Notes: generated by a model not told the origin, from the sequence alone. A DNA stretch of 64,000 bases from Aegilops tauschii subsp. strangulata (GCF_002575655.3 NC_053040.3:459096780-459160779); one strand, 5' to 3'; positions 34,615-47,001 are shown, counted from the first letter of the stretch. A program made the numbers and translations.

Positions 34615-36339
34615 TGTTGGGAAACATAATAGAAAACAAAAAAAATTCGTCCTACGATCACGACACTAGGAACACTATGAAGATGCATGAGAGGTTTAGA
34701 TAGGATTGTTACCAACCTCAAGTTGCAACGGACGAAGAGTTTGTGTAGATCGTTGATGAAGTCTCTCGAACCGTTCACAAACGATCCCTCGAACCGAAGA
34801 CCGAAAGCACAACCTCTCTACGGATTGCAGACATACAGACTTATCTGATCCAGCAACACTTCACTGTCCGGAGCTAATCGTTGTCATAGAATTAGAGAAG
34901 GGAGGAGAGAACCTGGGGGTTTCTCTATTTTGAGGATTAGAGAGAAGTTGAACTAGGTCTAATCTGGATCAAGTCTAAATTAGAACTAGATCAACTAGGG
35001 AGAAAACTTATGTCTCAAAAGAGCCAAAACCTCTAGTATATACGGGCGTACGGAGGAGGGGAGGGATGGCCAACTTGGGGAAAGTTTTCCCCTCTCCTTG
35101 TGCCGGCCAAGGGGGTGGTGGAGTCCCTTCGGCCTCCCCTTGGGGTGCCTCCACTAATGGGCCTTAGGGCCCATTAACTCCCCCTAATAGGCTTTATAGT
35201 TTTTTTGTTAGCCCGTTGATATTAAATAAACTATAAAATCCTCCTAATCAGTATTAGAACCTTTTATCATTTATTTAAAATCTCTAGAAACATTTTCCAC
35301 CTATACATCATTTTCAAGTATTACCCGGTATTCCCCGAAACTATTCCACTAACCCCGAAACGCTTCTAGTTTCTCTCGAAATAATTTCTTTTATTCCCAA
35401 AACTATTTCGAGAATACTTAGCAGATCGAAATTCCCTTAAGCGTGTGACCCTGTAGGTTCGGTAAAACATAGACATGAACGCAACTTCTTTTTGTTCAAT
35501 GATCTGTAGCAGAACCTGGACATCTATATTGACCCCTATGATTATTGTATGAATAATATTTGAGGGAACCTTTGGTTATATATGCTATTCCCTTTGCTTC
35601 ACAATATGTTACAAAACCCGAGGTGAGATTTATCGATATCCTCCCGAGTCATTCTCATGCTCATTATACTGGTCTCCTCATTGTCGGTTTTGTTCTTCTC
35701 TCTCATTGACATGTTCCGGCATCCCTGTGACCTAGTCACCTGGGTCTAGCCAGACGATGGTGAATGTCGTCACACCGAGAGGTCCCTAATAATATCTCTC
35801 CATCGCCAAAGGAGCAAATCCCACTCTTGAGCTATCTAGCCCCTTGTCACACTTTCCAATGAACCTGAAAGTTGTCGTTATTATCACTGTGTTACAGATA
35901 ACGTTTGAACAACCCCAAATATTATTGCCTAGTAAGAAGTGACTACGATACTCTCATGGTAGGAATTATAGCATACATTAACTCTCCTGTTACATCTATA
36001 GACTTGTGAAGATAACATCTCAAAGTATAACAAACAAGTTGGGTCAATTCAATATAACCATTATGCTAACATCACACTCTCAATGTTGTTTGACATTCTT
36101 GTTACACTTAACCAAATGCCCATGCTCAGAAAACATGATCATCACACAACACTTGAGCTAGCCCTAGAGGGAAGACTAGGAATCAGGTTTACCGTTTATT
36201 ATTCTACACACGCTCATGAGTTTCCTCCGAATCACATATTCAAGTATCATAACAGTTATAGCATAGAATATACACTCTTAATTATAAATGTGGAAATAAA
36301 TAATACAAATATTATTGCCTCTAGGGCATATTGCCAACA
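34615..36339 (-). mobile_element. BARE/Maximus-type Copia solo LTR
   Basis: A 1,725-bp LTR on the minus strand. Read in its own sense it opens TGTTGGCAATATGCCCTAG and ends in TTTCCCAACA. The flanks are ATGAC (34610-34614) and ACGAC (36340-36344), a 5-bp target duplication with one change. No internal region is present. It is related to the solo LTR at 14294-16036 but clearly diverged and in the opposite direction. Confidence 0.88.
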
Positions 36340-36344
36340 ACGAC

Positions 36345-36810
36345 TAGGGTTGTTATTGTATATATAGCCGACCTCCACGGGTCTCCCCCCATGGACGCTT
36401 CTTCTTCCCTTTGACCAAGGGCTTTACAAGAGTCCTAACTGTAATTTGTTTATCATGCCATTCGCCTATTTTCGAGAGAGGTGCCAGTAGTAAACCTATA
36501 GTCCCCTAGGTCTATTTTTCATTATTGAGTTCTTCTACACTATTGCTACTTTTATTTTGCCTTGTTACATTGTTACCAACTATCTCTATCACTTGTTGTT
36601 TAATCTTGTAACTACCAAGATAAGGGGATTGACGACCCTCTTGGAGTGTTGGAGACGGGTGCATTTGTGTGCATGTGCTGCTTACTTTGTTAGCTTGGGA
36701 GACTCCTACTGGATTGATAACCTTAGTTCTCTAACTGAGGGAAATGGTTACTACCTTTCTGCTTCATCTTTACACTTGGGGGAATCCCAACAACTCCTGT
36801 GGGAGCAAGC
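36345..36810. mobile_element. Fragment of an LTR 3' end
   Basis: CTCCTACTGGATTGATAACC and CTGAGGGAAATGG at 36702-36748 match the closing part of Sabrina-like LTRs (the reverse of the phrase at 59050-59100), followed by a possible LTR end near 36810. The rest is decayed. Confidence 0.45.
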
Positions 36811-37682
36811 ACGTGCTCACTACACCGAGATGGTGTTTGGAACGGTGGGAGGCTACGTTCTGGCAGGCGCAGGTTGACCAGGCCTGCATCCTCGGCCTCC
36901 TCGACGAGCACTGGCGCGTAGAGGAGCAACTCGCCGCCAGCACGGGCGTCACGCTGGACGTGGACGAACAGGAGGCGCTGCTCCTATCCTACCACTCCGC
37001 CCGCGACCGCTGGCGATACCGCGTCCGGCGGGCGGAGTTAGAAGCTACCTTCTAGGAGATCGACGAGGCATCAGATGAAGTTTACGGCAAGGACGAGGAC
37101 GACATCGCCAGCTCCTCATCGGCCGTGCCCCACCGCCACAATGACGAAGCCGACACGTTCGCGGCCCCCGCCGGTAGCGAGGAAGAGTAGAGAATGGTAT
37201 GCCGTCGGTGCTCGGTCCCACGAAGGCCACCACTCCTCCCCTCCATTGAAGCTAAGCTTGGCGGGCTTATCATTGTCGGCCGACTAGCCGTTTGCCGGCT
37301 TCGTGGAGGCGATGCTTCAGTTTCCGGGGCTCATGGCCGGCCGGTGAGCTGCCGGACATGAGGAGTGGGCGCCAGCGGTCATTTAGACTGTGTTAGAATA
37401 GGGTTTAGTCCAAATATGTCGAAATTGTATTGCATGTGCTCCGGTTTAGATGTAAATCATTCGGTTTTATGTAAAAAATTGTCAAAGTTTCAATGAAAAT
37501 CGTACGGTTTGTGTAAATTTGCATCAAATTTATTTCTTTCCATTAAATTCCCTTCAAAATGTCTCCGGACATTTGCGGCTACGGTTGGATGGCTAGCTCC
37601 TACATAAGTGCTCGCAGTCTTGTCTCCACCGGTCCACAGACGATACGATGTCCGATTTAAGGGTCATCGTTGGAGATGCCCT
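36811..37682 (+). mobile_element. Non-autonomous DNA transposon remnant (Harbinger-like)
   Basis: A GC-rich gene-like block (36840-37200) with a short frame reading ACILGLLDEHWRVEEQ and an acidic tail, then an AT-rich part, closing at GTTGGAGATGCCCTAG followed by TAA. Reversed, this end is GGGCATCTCCAAC, a common Triticeae Harbinger terminus. The left terminus is missing. Confidence 0.45.
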
Positions 37683-38255
37683 AGTAACAGTAGAGCAAAC
37701 GAACCCTTGGGTGAACTGCTGGAGCGCACGGATCTACTAGCTAGTCCCTTGATCCTATATTGTGGCCTCGCACGCGCACCCACATGAAGGCATGTGATGT
37801 GTGCCACTGAGAAAGTTCGTGGCACCCCTCGATCCTAGATGTGGCCGGCCGTTTACTTCCGGGGCAGGCAGGCAGCATCCCGAGCGAATGAATGGATCCT
37901 TTGACCTGCAGGCACCGTCGGTCGATTTCATTCCCCAGATGTACGTACTGACCTGTTGAAAACCCAAAACAAATCCCGAATACGTACACTGCTGCCAAGC
38001 TAAACTATCCCCAAGTCAAACAAGAAGCCCTGCCCCGAAGCCGCATGGCCCCCATGGCCCCATCACATGAAATGATTCGATCCATGGGTCGATCGATCTC
38101 CACGGCACCGCGCGATCAGTAATAAGTACAGTAGATCTCCTAAGTCTTCTAGCTGTTACTAGTTGCATGTAAAAAATAATTGTCACAAACTGACAACTCC
38201 GTCGTGTAATTGACCTGTAGGTTCCAGTTAATTAGCTAGCCCCGGTCGATGTGCA
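37683..38255. other. 5' flank of the PR-1-like gene
   Basis: No gene. The last part should hold the promoter of the PR-1-like gene. Confidence 0.5.
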
Positions 38256-38262
38256 TATATAG
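38256..38262 (+). promoter_or_regulatory. TATA box of the PR-1-like gene
   Basis: TATATAG about 95 bp before the ATG, with flanking CA and AGG, a good plant TATA context. Transcription would start near 38285-38295. Confidence 0.65.
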
Positions 38263-38352
38263 AGGCCAGGCTTGAAGCTTTCCAGTTAATTAGTCCTGGC
38301 TGAGTTTAGCAGACTAGACAGTATAGCTAAGCTAGGGTCGACGACACTGGTC

Positions 38353-38892
38353 ATGGCAATGGAGTACACCTCAAGGCGCTGGCTGGCCGCGGTGGCGGTC
38401 ATCGTCCTGCTCTCGTGCGCCCCGGCCCCGGCTGCGGCGGCCGGCCGGAAGCTACTGCAGATCCAGATCAGCGAGGCGCAGCAGTTCGTGGTGCCGCAGA
38501 GCCACATGCGCGCGATCCACGGCCAGCGCCCGCTCAAGTGGAGCAGCGAGCTGGCGGACCAGGCGGAGCGCTGGGCGGCGCGGTTCAAGGGCAACTGCGC
38601 GGCCGCGTCGGCGGCGATGCCCGGCGGCGTCAACGTGTTCCGCGGCTTCGGCGAGGCCGGGAAGGCCTGGCAGCCCAGCGACGCGGTGGCGGCGTGGGCG
38701 GAGCAGGCGAACTACTTCGACTTCAAGTCCGGCGGCTGCGCCGCCGGGAAGCTGTGCGCGCAGTTCAAGCAGGTGATGTCCAAGGGCAACACGGACGTCG
38801 GGTGCGCCACCGTGCAGTGCGCCGACGGCACCACGCTCATGACCTGCCACTACTCGCCGCTGGGCAACATCTTTGACGAGAGGCCCTTCTGA
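38353..38892 (+). CDS. PR-1-like CAP-domain secreted protein
   Basis: A single-exon gene of 179 aa. Residues 1-30 form a signal peptide (Arg pair, then LAAVAVIVLLSC and an Ala-rich cleavage region). The CAP/PR-1 domain follows: SHMRAIHGQRPLKW, WAARFKGNC, NVFRGFGE, DAVAAWAEQANYFD, CAAGKLCAQFKQV and the closing CHYSPLGN. The six mature cysteines match the three disulfides of PR-1. Of the four metal-site residues, the first His and second Glu appear kept, but the Glu of the GEN motif is Val (GVN) and the His of CGHYTQ is Gln (CAQFKQ). PR-1 proteins are apoplastic and induced in defence; some bind sterols or release the CAPE peptide from the C-terminus. The usual CNYxPxGN region here reads CHYSPLGN-IFDERPF. 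A second ATG lies two codons in. Confidence 0.93.
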   Translation: MAMEYTSRRWLAAVAVIVLLSCAPAPAAAAGRKLLQIQISEAQQFVVPQSHMRAIHGQRPLKWSSELADQAERWAARFKGNCAAASAAMPGGVNVFRGFGEAGKAWQPSDAVAAWAEQANYFDFKSGGCAAGKLCAQFKQVMSKGNTDVGCATVQCADGTTLMTCHYSPLGNIFDERPF

Positions 38893-40930
38893 TCCCGAAC
38901 ATCTCGTCCGTCAAGCCGGCCGTCTCGTGCCGCGTGTGCTTCTGGTTGAGTTGCCTTGCCATGTTTTGCAGTTTATTACTCACTTATTATATTTTACTGT
39001 ATTAGTTATTACGACGTGCGAGTTGATTTACATCATGTTATGGTGAGAGTAAAGAGGTTATGCTTTGCGTCATGAGTTTTGTGCATGACATTTGGTAAAC
39101 TGTCATACTCTTCCAACCTAAAAACTATACTATAAGCTATAGTTTACATTTGCTCATTCTCGGTCACTTCGAATTTTTGTAAATCAGTCAGAATAAACTC
39201 CACAGTGACAAGTTTAATGTTGTTTTTGCTATTGTTATGGTGCATTTCAAGATACGAAATCTTAGTACGTATCATGCAAAAGTAATAATCTCCCGTTTCT
39301 AAATATGATCGATGTGCATTTCCACTGCCCAAATTCATGCTCTGTCCCACAATTGAAACCGTTGAATTCATATTAGAAATCTCTTTCTTGTGATTACTTG
39401 TAATCTTGCATGCGCGATATTCATTTGGAGTAGATGGGAGGTGCTCCACACATATGCAGTATGTGGGATTCGTGCTCGTAGCGGCACCAAAGAGGAGAAA
39501 CACCATGCCCGAAAGTGAAGACGTTCAGCCATCGCGCGATCGGTCGCCAATTATATATGATTGGGAGTACCAAGTTTCATAATTTTTCTCCTTTTACATA
39601 TGGTAATAACTAACTTTCTTCGTTAAAGGAGAAAAGGATGTGCAAAGCATACCACCGTGCATCTTTCAACGTGCTCAGGTTGTCTATATTGCCAACACCT
39701 TCTCTGCTGATGATCTTCAGTTCATGCTTCCTCCCCTTTATTAACATTACACAATGCTTATGATGTAAATCCCATTTCTCTAAAAAAACTCCCATTTCTT
39801 TAAAATCAAGTTTCAAATCATCAACCAATTCAAACCACGAGGAAAGTTGTGTGAGGCATCAAGGTGTATGATCCTAATTAATCCATTTGGTCCACCAACT
39901 TTTACATACTCATATTTCATTATTTAACCAAATTTTTTTCGGCTTTCATGACTATGTTTCTTTGCTTATGATGCTCACTAGAAATGGGGTATGGTAAGTT
40001 CTTTAGAATATTTTGTGTGGGTGTCCCCTCTTGTTAGTCAGTCATCGCCCCTTTCTCCTTCCTGGTGCCATCTCTGTGTGTGTGAGTGTGTGTCCGTGTG
40101 CTCGGTTCTTGTGTATTGTTTACGTAGCCCCACAGATCGGGGGGGGGGGGGGGGGGGGGGATGGGAAAAAGTGTTGTCCACATTGGTTAAGTGTGTCGCT
40201 TGGTGCTTGTGTTGTGTTTCTACTCTCCACAGTGTTACATACCACCAGTCAGCCTTGAGTTGCAACGTCGCATGACCCAACTGCCTGAAGCTCATGCTTC
40301 ATAGGGGACCGCCCGCAGAACTTGACCGCCTCAAGTATGTGAAAGGATAGTGAGCCATGGGTGGAGCTCCCCGTAGGGCAAGGTAGGGTGGCTGCCCTAC
40401 CTTGATTTCATACAAAAAAAAGTTATGCATGTATGCATACATCAGTCTACGGCTAGCTGGGTAATGTTTGGTGAAAAAAACTAAAAAAGATAAAAAGGCG
40501 GGTCATTTTAGGGCATAGTCCATCAAGCCAACGCTATTTTGGCTGTGGGTAAGCTACACTCACACACAAGAGCACACCACACTACCAATTAGTTTGGTAA
40601 CTTTTGGGCAGGGAATGGGAATTTGGACAAGGAAGTTTGCGAACGGATTAAGCATGGAAAATAGAGTTTAACTTTTGTTCCCTTGTTTGATACATGCTGG
40701 GAATTAATTTGGGATGAAAATCTTCTTACTTATTAATTCCCATGATGTTTGTGCTCGGCCGTAAACAGAGCAAAGTAGTATTTATGGGCCTTACCATTCT
40801 GGGGCCATCAGCAAGAAATAAAAAGCGAAGCAAAGATGCATCGCTACTGGCAGTGCTAGGCTGTACTAAAGACATTAATTAGCATGTACCTTCACCAAAA
40901 CGTCCACACATCATGTAAAATAATAATATA
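38893..40930. other. No gene seen
   Basis: 3' flank of the PR-1-like gene, then repeat-like sequence. It includes a 22-base G run (40139-40160) and a small inverted repeat with 10-bp arms (CAAGGTAGGG / CCCTACCTTG, 40378-40403). The open frames are short and have no recognisable domain. Confidence 0.5.
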
Positions 40931-41090
40931 TTTTACTCACTTCGGGCTACCCATGGGCAGAACCACATATCCATACCCTACCCATGACTAATCTGGTAAC
41001 CCATCGGCCTTACCCATGAGTTAATATGACGACCCATACCCTACCCATTCGGGTCGGGTGCCCATGGGCGCGGCTGCCCATGTGTCGAAT
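40931..41090. repeat. Repeated ACCCATGGG-like motifs
   Basis: About seven variants of TACCCATG(GG) occur in 150 bp (CTACCCATGGGCAG, CTACCCATGAC, TTACCCATGAG, CTACCCATTCGGG, TGCCCATGGGCG). It looks like the end region of a Triticeae repeat of unknown class. Confidence 0.55.
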
Positions 41091-41179
41091 TGCCGGGTTG
41101 ACCCGCTCCCCTCGCGCGCCCATTTGGGCCGGCCCATAAGGGGCGGCGGGGCGCCCCTATTTTCTTGTTTCGTCTTTTT

Positions 41180-41860
41180 TGTTTTTTGTTATTTAAATAA
41201 TTCAGGATTTGAAAATAATTCCAAAATTAAAAAAACAAGAATTTGAAAAGTTCGTGGACCCGAAAATATCCCTGAATTCGAATAATGTTCACGAATTTGA
41301 AAAATGTTCGTGAATGTGGATAATGCTGACAATTTTTTATCAGATGAACAAATAAATTATCAATTCAAGAACATTTTTTGAAAATGGATGAACTTTTTGA
41401 AAAATTAATGAACATTTTTTTGAATTTGATGTACATTTTAAAAATTATGGTAAACAAGTTTTGAATACATTAACATTTTGTTTGAAAAGAATGGATGAAC
41501 AAAATTTGAAATTGATGAAGAAATTTCGAATTTGATGTTTTTTCCGAAAATGATGAACAAATTTCGAATTTGATGAACATTTCTATTTTGATTAATAGAT
41601 TGAATTTGATGAACATTTTTAAATCCCGATGGACAAAATTGAATTTGTTGATTTTTTTTATCAATTGATGAACATTTTTTGAATAGGATGAACAAAAGAG
41701 TGTTCGTGAATTTGGAAAGAGAATTTGCAAAAAAGTGAAAAATTGAAGAAGGAAAAATAGTAAAAAAGTTCAGCGGAAAATGGAAAAGAAAATAAAAAAG
41801 AAAAAAAGAAAAAGGAAAAGCAGGAGAAAATGAAAGCAAAAAAAAAGTAAAATGGGACAG
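41180..41860. repeat. AT-rich degenerate tandem repeat (GATGAACATTTTT-like)
   Basis: GATGAACA-TTTT and GAATTTGATGAAC variants recur at roughly 20-35-bp spacing, followed by an A-rich part. A 16-base G run follows at 41881-41896. The long frames on the minus strand are products of this repeat (Phe-rich) and not genes. Confidence 0.6.
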
Positions 41861-41899
41861 CCCATACGACATCCAGCGCCGGGGGGGGGGGGGGGGTAC

Positions 41900-42304
41900 G
41901 CGCGCGGTTGCTCGGCGGCACCCTACGCGCAGATGGAGCATGGTGCGGTGTTGCGGGTGAAGGAAAAATATAGAAGATGGACATGAAGGAAAAGGGGATA
42001 GCAAAGACAAAAGGGAGAGCATAATGTTCTAATTTAATAGCATTTTAAGAGAATATCTTGGCAATTTATGTTGTGATTTTAGTGACATTTTAATTGTGTA
42101 AACTATTGGTTTGATAGGATATTTGGAGTATTTTATAATGGTGGTAGCTCTAATCCAAGTACCCTCTGAAAGTGGCATGGCGTCTAGAAATGTGTGTTGG
42201 TTGTGTTGCATGTCACTGGAAAAGGTTGCTGTTGGCAGTGTGTGTATTTTCCCCCACCTTTATTTTTATGTTCCCCGCCACTCTAAGGGAGATACAGTAC
42301 TTCT
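41900..42304. other. No gene seen
   Basis: Sequence upstream of the LINE; no recognisable feature. Confidence 0.45.
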
Positions 42305-43210
42305 ATGATGTTGTGCGTGGAAAGGAGCTGGAACTGTCGGGGGCTTGGGAACCCATCGACAGTTCGTGAGCTTCGCAAGATTGTGAAGCAGGAAGGACCC
42401 TCCCTTCTGTTTATCATGGAAACAAAGATAAAAGGGACCAAAGTTGAGAGTTTGAAGAACCTCCTTGGTTTTTCGGGGTGTTTTGCTGTTGATAGTAACG
42501 GCCTTAGTGGTGGCATTGGTTTGTTCTGGACCGACAATGTAACTGTTGAACTGAAGAACTATAGCCATGGGAGAGTCTAACGAAACTATGCATGCTGATG
42601 AGCATTTTAGCATCCATCCGAGGCCGGAGTGGCAATGCGCGGTTTCCGGGAGGTCTTGGATCACTGTTCTTTTCAAGACCTAGGCTGGAGAGGTGTTCCT
42701 TTTACATGGGACAATAAGCAGCAGGGAAATGCCAATGTGAAAGCACGACTCGATCATGCTGTTGGCAATGCAGATTTTCTGTCCTTGTCCGTGTATTCTA
42801 TTGTGAAACATATCAGCTCGACGGCTTCAGATCATTGCTATGTTCTTGCTGAGTTGAGGTGTGTTCAGGAATGCGGGGAACGACGTGGTCGACGCCCATT
42901 TCGTTATGAAAATGTTTGGCAGTCTCACAATGACTATGATGCGTTGGTGAATGATATTTGGCAGTCAGAGATGGGTCAGCAAGGATTGGAGGGCGTTATG
43001 CTTGCACTAACGTCTGTTCAGGAAAAATTGGGAGCATGGGGTGATCGGGAGTTTGGCAACATCACCAAGAAGGTGCAGAGACTTCAGAAAAATCTGGAGC
43101 GTCTTCGAGCGGCCTCGATAGGACGGGGGCCGAATGCGGAGGAGCTGTCAGTGGCGGCACAACTTCAAGAAACCTTGAGGCAAGAAGAGGTGTGGCTAAA
43201 GCAACGATAA
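42305..43210 (+). pseudogene. LINE ORF2 endonuclease part
   Basis: Begins with the ORF2 start region (CVERSWNCRGLGNPSTVREL) and continues LLFIMETKIKG and SGGIGLFW. Near 42580 it jumps, with a frame change, from the middle to the last part of the AP-endonuclease domain (LDHCSFQDLGWRGVPFTWDN, ASDHCYVLAEL). The central part that would hold the FYG and GDFNE motifs is deleted. It ends at a TAA (43208-43210), after which the LINE reads on in another segment. Confidence 0.88.
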
Positions 43211-45470
43211 AGAATTGATTGGCTGCGCAAAGGGGACCGTAACACAAAATATTATCAAGCCCAAGCAGCGAAGCGCAGCCGAACAAATAGAATTTCCTCC
43301 CTTGAGAGGGCGGATGGAACAATATGTGATGACCCGGTGGAAGTGCAGCATGAAATCATGGGTTTCTACCAAAACTTATATCAATCTCAGGGTTTTAATG
43401 ATATGTCTGCGCTACTGCAGCTAGTTCCTGCTCGTGTCAATGACGCTATGAATGCTTTGTTGGAAAAGGATTTCACAGCGGAGGAGGTGCGGGTGGCTCT
43501 TTTCCAGATGGCGCCCTCCAAGGCGCCAGGTGTGGATGGATTTATGGCGGGATTTTTCCAGCGCCATTGGGATATCTTAGGGGCAGATGTCACCATTGCT
43601 ATCCTAGATTTTCTGAATGGGGGCGAATTACCTTTGGGCCTAAACAATACAGCTATTACCCTCATTCCCAAGGTACGTAACCCCCAAAAAATCTCTCAAT
43701 TCCGATCAATTTCGTTGTGCCCTGTTTTGTACAAAGTTGCATCGAAGGCAATCACAAACAGGCTCCGGGGCTTGATGGACGAGATTATTGGAGAGGAACA
43801 AAGTGCATTTGTACCAGGACGTCTGATTACAGACAACGTACTGGTAGCTTACGAAACTGTACATGCGATGAAGAAAAAGAAGCGATGCAAGCAATCCTCA
43901 TGTGCTGTTAAACTTGACATGTTGAAAGCCTATGATCGGGTCGAGTGGCACTATTTGGAGGCTATGCTATCTAGGCTTGGTTTCGGCGAGAAGTTTGTTT
44001 GTCTCGTTATGAAATGCGTTACCTCCGTCCGGTTTGCTGTGAAGGTCAACGGATCGTTATTGCCATACTTCACGCCGTCCAGAGGTTTACGCCAGGGTGA
44101 TCCAGCCTCTCCCTTTCTTTCTTTCTGATATGTGCAGAAGGCCTAACCTCCTTGATGAATTATTATGGTGGTGCATATATTGATAGGGGGATCAGAGTGA
44201 GCGTTCACTCCCCGTGGATTAATCATTTGCTCTTTGCGGACGATAGTTTAATATTCATGAACGCCAAAGTGAAAAGTGCAAACCGATTAAATGATATTCT
44301 CAGGATCTATGCTGCTTGCTCTGGCCAGGCAGTCAACCGGGAGAAAAGTGCAGTTTACTTCACCCCCAATGCTTCTCATGAGTTGAGAAGGGATATTAAG
44401 CAAACACTTGGAATCACTGTGGAAGCTTTCACTGAGCGATATTTGGGTCTACCGACAGCGGTTGGCAAGATTACGAGTGGTAGTTTCGCTCATATTGTTG
44501 AGAGGGGCAGAAACAAAATGCAAGGATGGTCCGAGAGAAACTTGGCATGTGCAGGTAGAGAGATCTTGCTCAAATCAGTGGTTCAGGCTATACCCACATT
44601 TAGCATGTCTTGTTTTCAGTTGACCAAGAAAGTTTGCTCGCAACTTACATCTCCGATGGCAAAGTATTGGTGGAGTAGCTCCATTGACCGCCGGTCTTTG
44701 CATTGGGTGTCTTGGGAAAATCTCACTGCTCCAATGGTGAATGGAGGTATGGGGTTTAGGGATTTTGAAAGTTTTAACCTAGCCTAGCTTGCTTGGCAAG
44801 CACGGATGGCGGCTCCTGACCCATCCCAACTCCCTATGCTCCAGAGTTTTGAAGGGAAAATATTTCCATAACTGTGATTTTATGGAAGCACAGGCGCCTC
44901 GCTCAGCATCGGCGACTTGGAAGGCGATCATAGCAGGTCGGAAGGCGCTAGAATGTGGCTTGATCAAACGTGTTGGGAACAGTGAATCTATATCCACTTG
45001 GTCGGATAGGTGGATCCCGAACACGAGTACTCGTAAGCCAACTGGTCGGACTGGGGTCGATCCGATACCTCGGGTCTCAGAGCTGTTCGATCATGAGACG
45101 GGGTCTTGGGATGTTGAACTAGTCCGAAGGAACTTTCTACCATCAGATGCTGCGGCTATACTGAACATACCATTAAGAGCATCCGGAGGTGAGGATTTTT
45201 TTGCCTGGGATTTGGAGAGGTCTGGTGTTTATTCTGTTAAGTCGGCTTATCGTGCTCTAGTGACTCATAACGAGCATTCTGCTCCAGAGGAAGGAACGAT
45301 ACCGGATCCATCATCGTCAGAAAAACATTTGTGGACTACCTTGTGGAAGCTCAAGGTTATTCCCAGAGTAAGAGTTTTCTGGTGGCGAGTGTTACGGGGA
45401 ATCCTCCCGGACTATGCTACCCTACATCATCGTCATATTCGTACAACGGCGATATGTGATATATGCTAGA
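43211..45470 (+). pseudogene. LINE ORF2 reverse transcriptase part
   Basis: RT motifs are clear: APSKAPGVDGFMAGFFQRHW, ITLIPKVRNPQKISQFR, GEEQSAFVPGRLITDN, AVKLDMLKAYDRVEWHYLEA, GLRQGDPASPF, then after a frameshift near 44125 the catalytic LLFADDSLIFM. Further on are the conserved thumb sequence (RYLGLPTAVG) and the zf-RVT region (WTTLWKLKVIPRVRVFWWRV). Breaks are visible at about 43210, 44125, 44787 and 45469. Confidence 0.9.
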
Positions 45471-45484
45471 CAACGACGGAAGAC

Positions 45485-46288
45485 TTGCACCATGCGTTGA
45501 TTGGCTGTTCTCATGCGGGTCTGTTTTGGAGTGCGGCTCGTGATTTTATGGGAGTCAATCTGCCGCTGTTGAATTCGGGCACGTGGGCAAGAGATGTGCT
45601 CATGGATGATCAGATTGTGGACCATGACAGAGGTAAAATTATTACAGTCATGCATGCGATTTGGTCGTCGAGGAATCGGTGGACCCATGATCAACCAGCT
45701 TATGATCCAGTTCACGCGATAAAAACTGTTCGTAATGATCTGCTGCTGCTTGAATTTCCAAAGCCAGTTCGAGGCGTCTTGGGTCTCCAATGGCGTCCTC
45801 CTGATGCGGGATGGATTAAGATCAATACGGATGGAGCAATAAACACTGAAGCTTCATGCGCGGGAGGAGGAGGCGTGGCGAGGTCTCATCTGTCGTTCAT
45901 GGGAGCGTGGAGCAAACCTTTTCCGGGAGTGTCAGATCCTTTCGTTGCGGAAGTTCTGTCATTACGGGAAGGAGTTATCTTTGCACAACTATGTGGTTTC
46001 TCACACGTAGTGATGGAGGTGGATTGTTTAGAGGTTGTCAACCTCTGGTCTTCGCGTGATAGTTCGAGGTCAATTGTCGCGCCTATCTTAGATGAAATTC
46101 GGGAGAAGTCTTTGTCTTTTATTTCCTCTTCGCTTAGGCATGTGTCCACAGAGGTGAACACTTTGGCCGATCTGTGTGCCAAGAAGGCTTCCGCCTTATT
46201 GGTTTCGGAGTGCTGGCTTGAGGACTGCCCTCCTTTCCTAGTTAACAGCCTCAGGGCTGATTGTAATTACATGCTACTAAGTCAATAA
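45485..46288 (+). pseudogene. LINE ORF2 C-terminal RNase H
   Basis: A 267-aa open segment ending in a plant-type RNase H domain: GWIKINTDGAINTEASCAGG with the first Asp, EVLSLREGVIFA with the Glu, and VVMEVDCLEVVNLW with the second Asp. It is preceded by the end of the zf-RVT region (HHALIGCSHAGLFW). The last part is the natural ORF2 end, 18 bp before the A tract. Confidence 0.85.
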
Positions 46289-46315
46289 AGCTCCCATAAG
46301 TTTCTGGCAAAAAAA

Positions 46316-46992
46316 GGAGCATGTGCGTGGCTGGGAAGGACGTCCAATGGTATAAAATTCATGCACTTGACGTACGTTTGGTTCTCACTCTATATAGAAT
46401 AGGATATAAAAGGTGACTGAGCACCAATGCATATTTTGGACTTGTGATTAAATTATTTAAGATATGCTAACTACTCTTTTTAATAGATGATGATCCTAAG
46501 TGAAGTTGTCATAATCAACTTATTATGTATGTGTTACACTCCTAGTCAAGCGGCCGGTCACATCCAAATGCTTTATATTGACTAGCAAACATGTTCGTGC
46601 GTTGCAACGGGAGAAAAAAATTCTCATATCTTTGGCTGGCTAGCTTAATAAACATTGCTCGGGACCGATAATGCCATCCTCACATTGGGCCGGGAGTCCA
46701 TCTATGTGACTCCTGAGGCCACATAGGGATTCCAACAGTCATGCACGTCGTCATCCGATCAGCTTGTGTGGTTGCGTACCATGTCAGTCAGGAGCAATAC
46801 ATCTCACCCTGTGAGCATTCACGCAAATGGACTATCAAAATCCTATAATTTTTGCTAGAAGGTCAATATAACCGTAATAGAAGACACCATGCACTTCATA
46901 ATATTTTTTTGCTACAACTATCATGAACAACAAAAAAGTCTGCAGACTAAGGCATAGCCTAGTGATGGAAAGAGGTTGTTGCCTTCCCACCC
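46316..46992. other. No gene seen
   Basis: Repeat-like sequence. The phrase GTTCGTGCGTTGCAACGGGA at about 46590 belongs to a very common grass repeat, class uncertain. No coding domain. Confidence 0.45.
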
Positions 46993-47001
46993 ACCCAAAT
47001 T

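Larger units (their letters stand above)
42305..46315 (+). mobile_element. L1-type LINE, 5'-truncated and decayed
   Basis: Carries the ORF2 domains of a plant LINE in order: endonuclease, reverse transcriptase, zinc-binding C-terminal region and RNase H. It ends in a short A tract (46306-46315). ORF1 is absent, so it was truncated at the 5' end on insertion. Frameshifts, stops and an internal deletion make it inactive. Confidence 0.9.

Noticed and set aside
39610..39828. 72-aa minus-strand ORF near the PR-1-like gene
   Set aside because: Short, no domain, no supporting start or splice context.
40139..40160. 22-base G run as a G-quadruplex switch
   Set aside because: A plain homopolymer in gene-free DNA; its length may also be a sequencing artefact.
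41438..42022. 194-aa Phe-rich minus-strand ORF
   Set aside because: Translation of an A-rich degenerate repeat; not a membrane protein gene.
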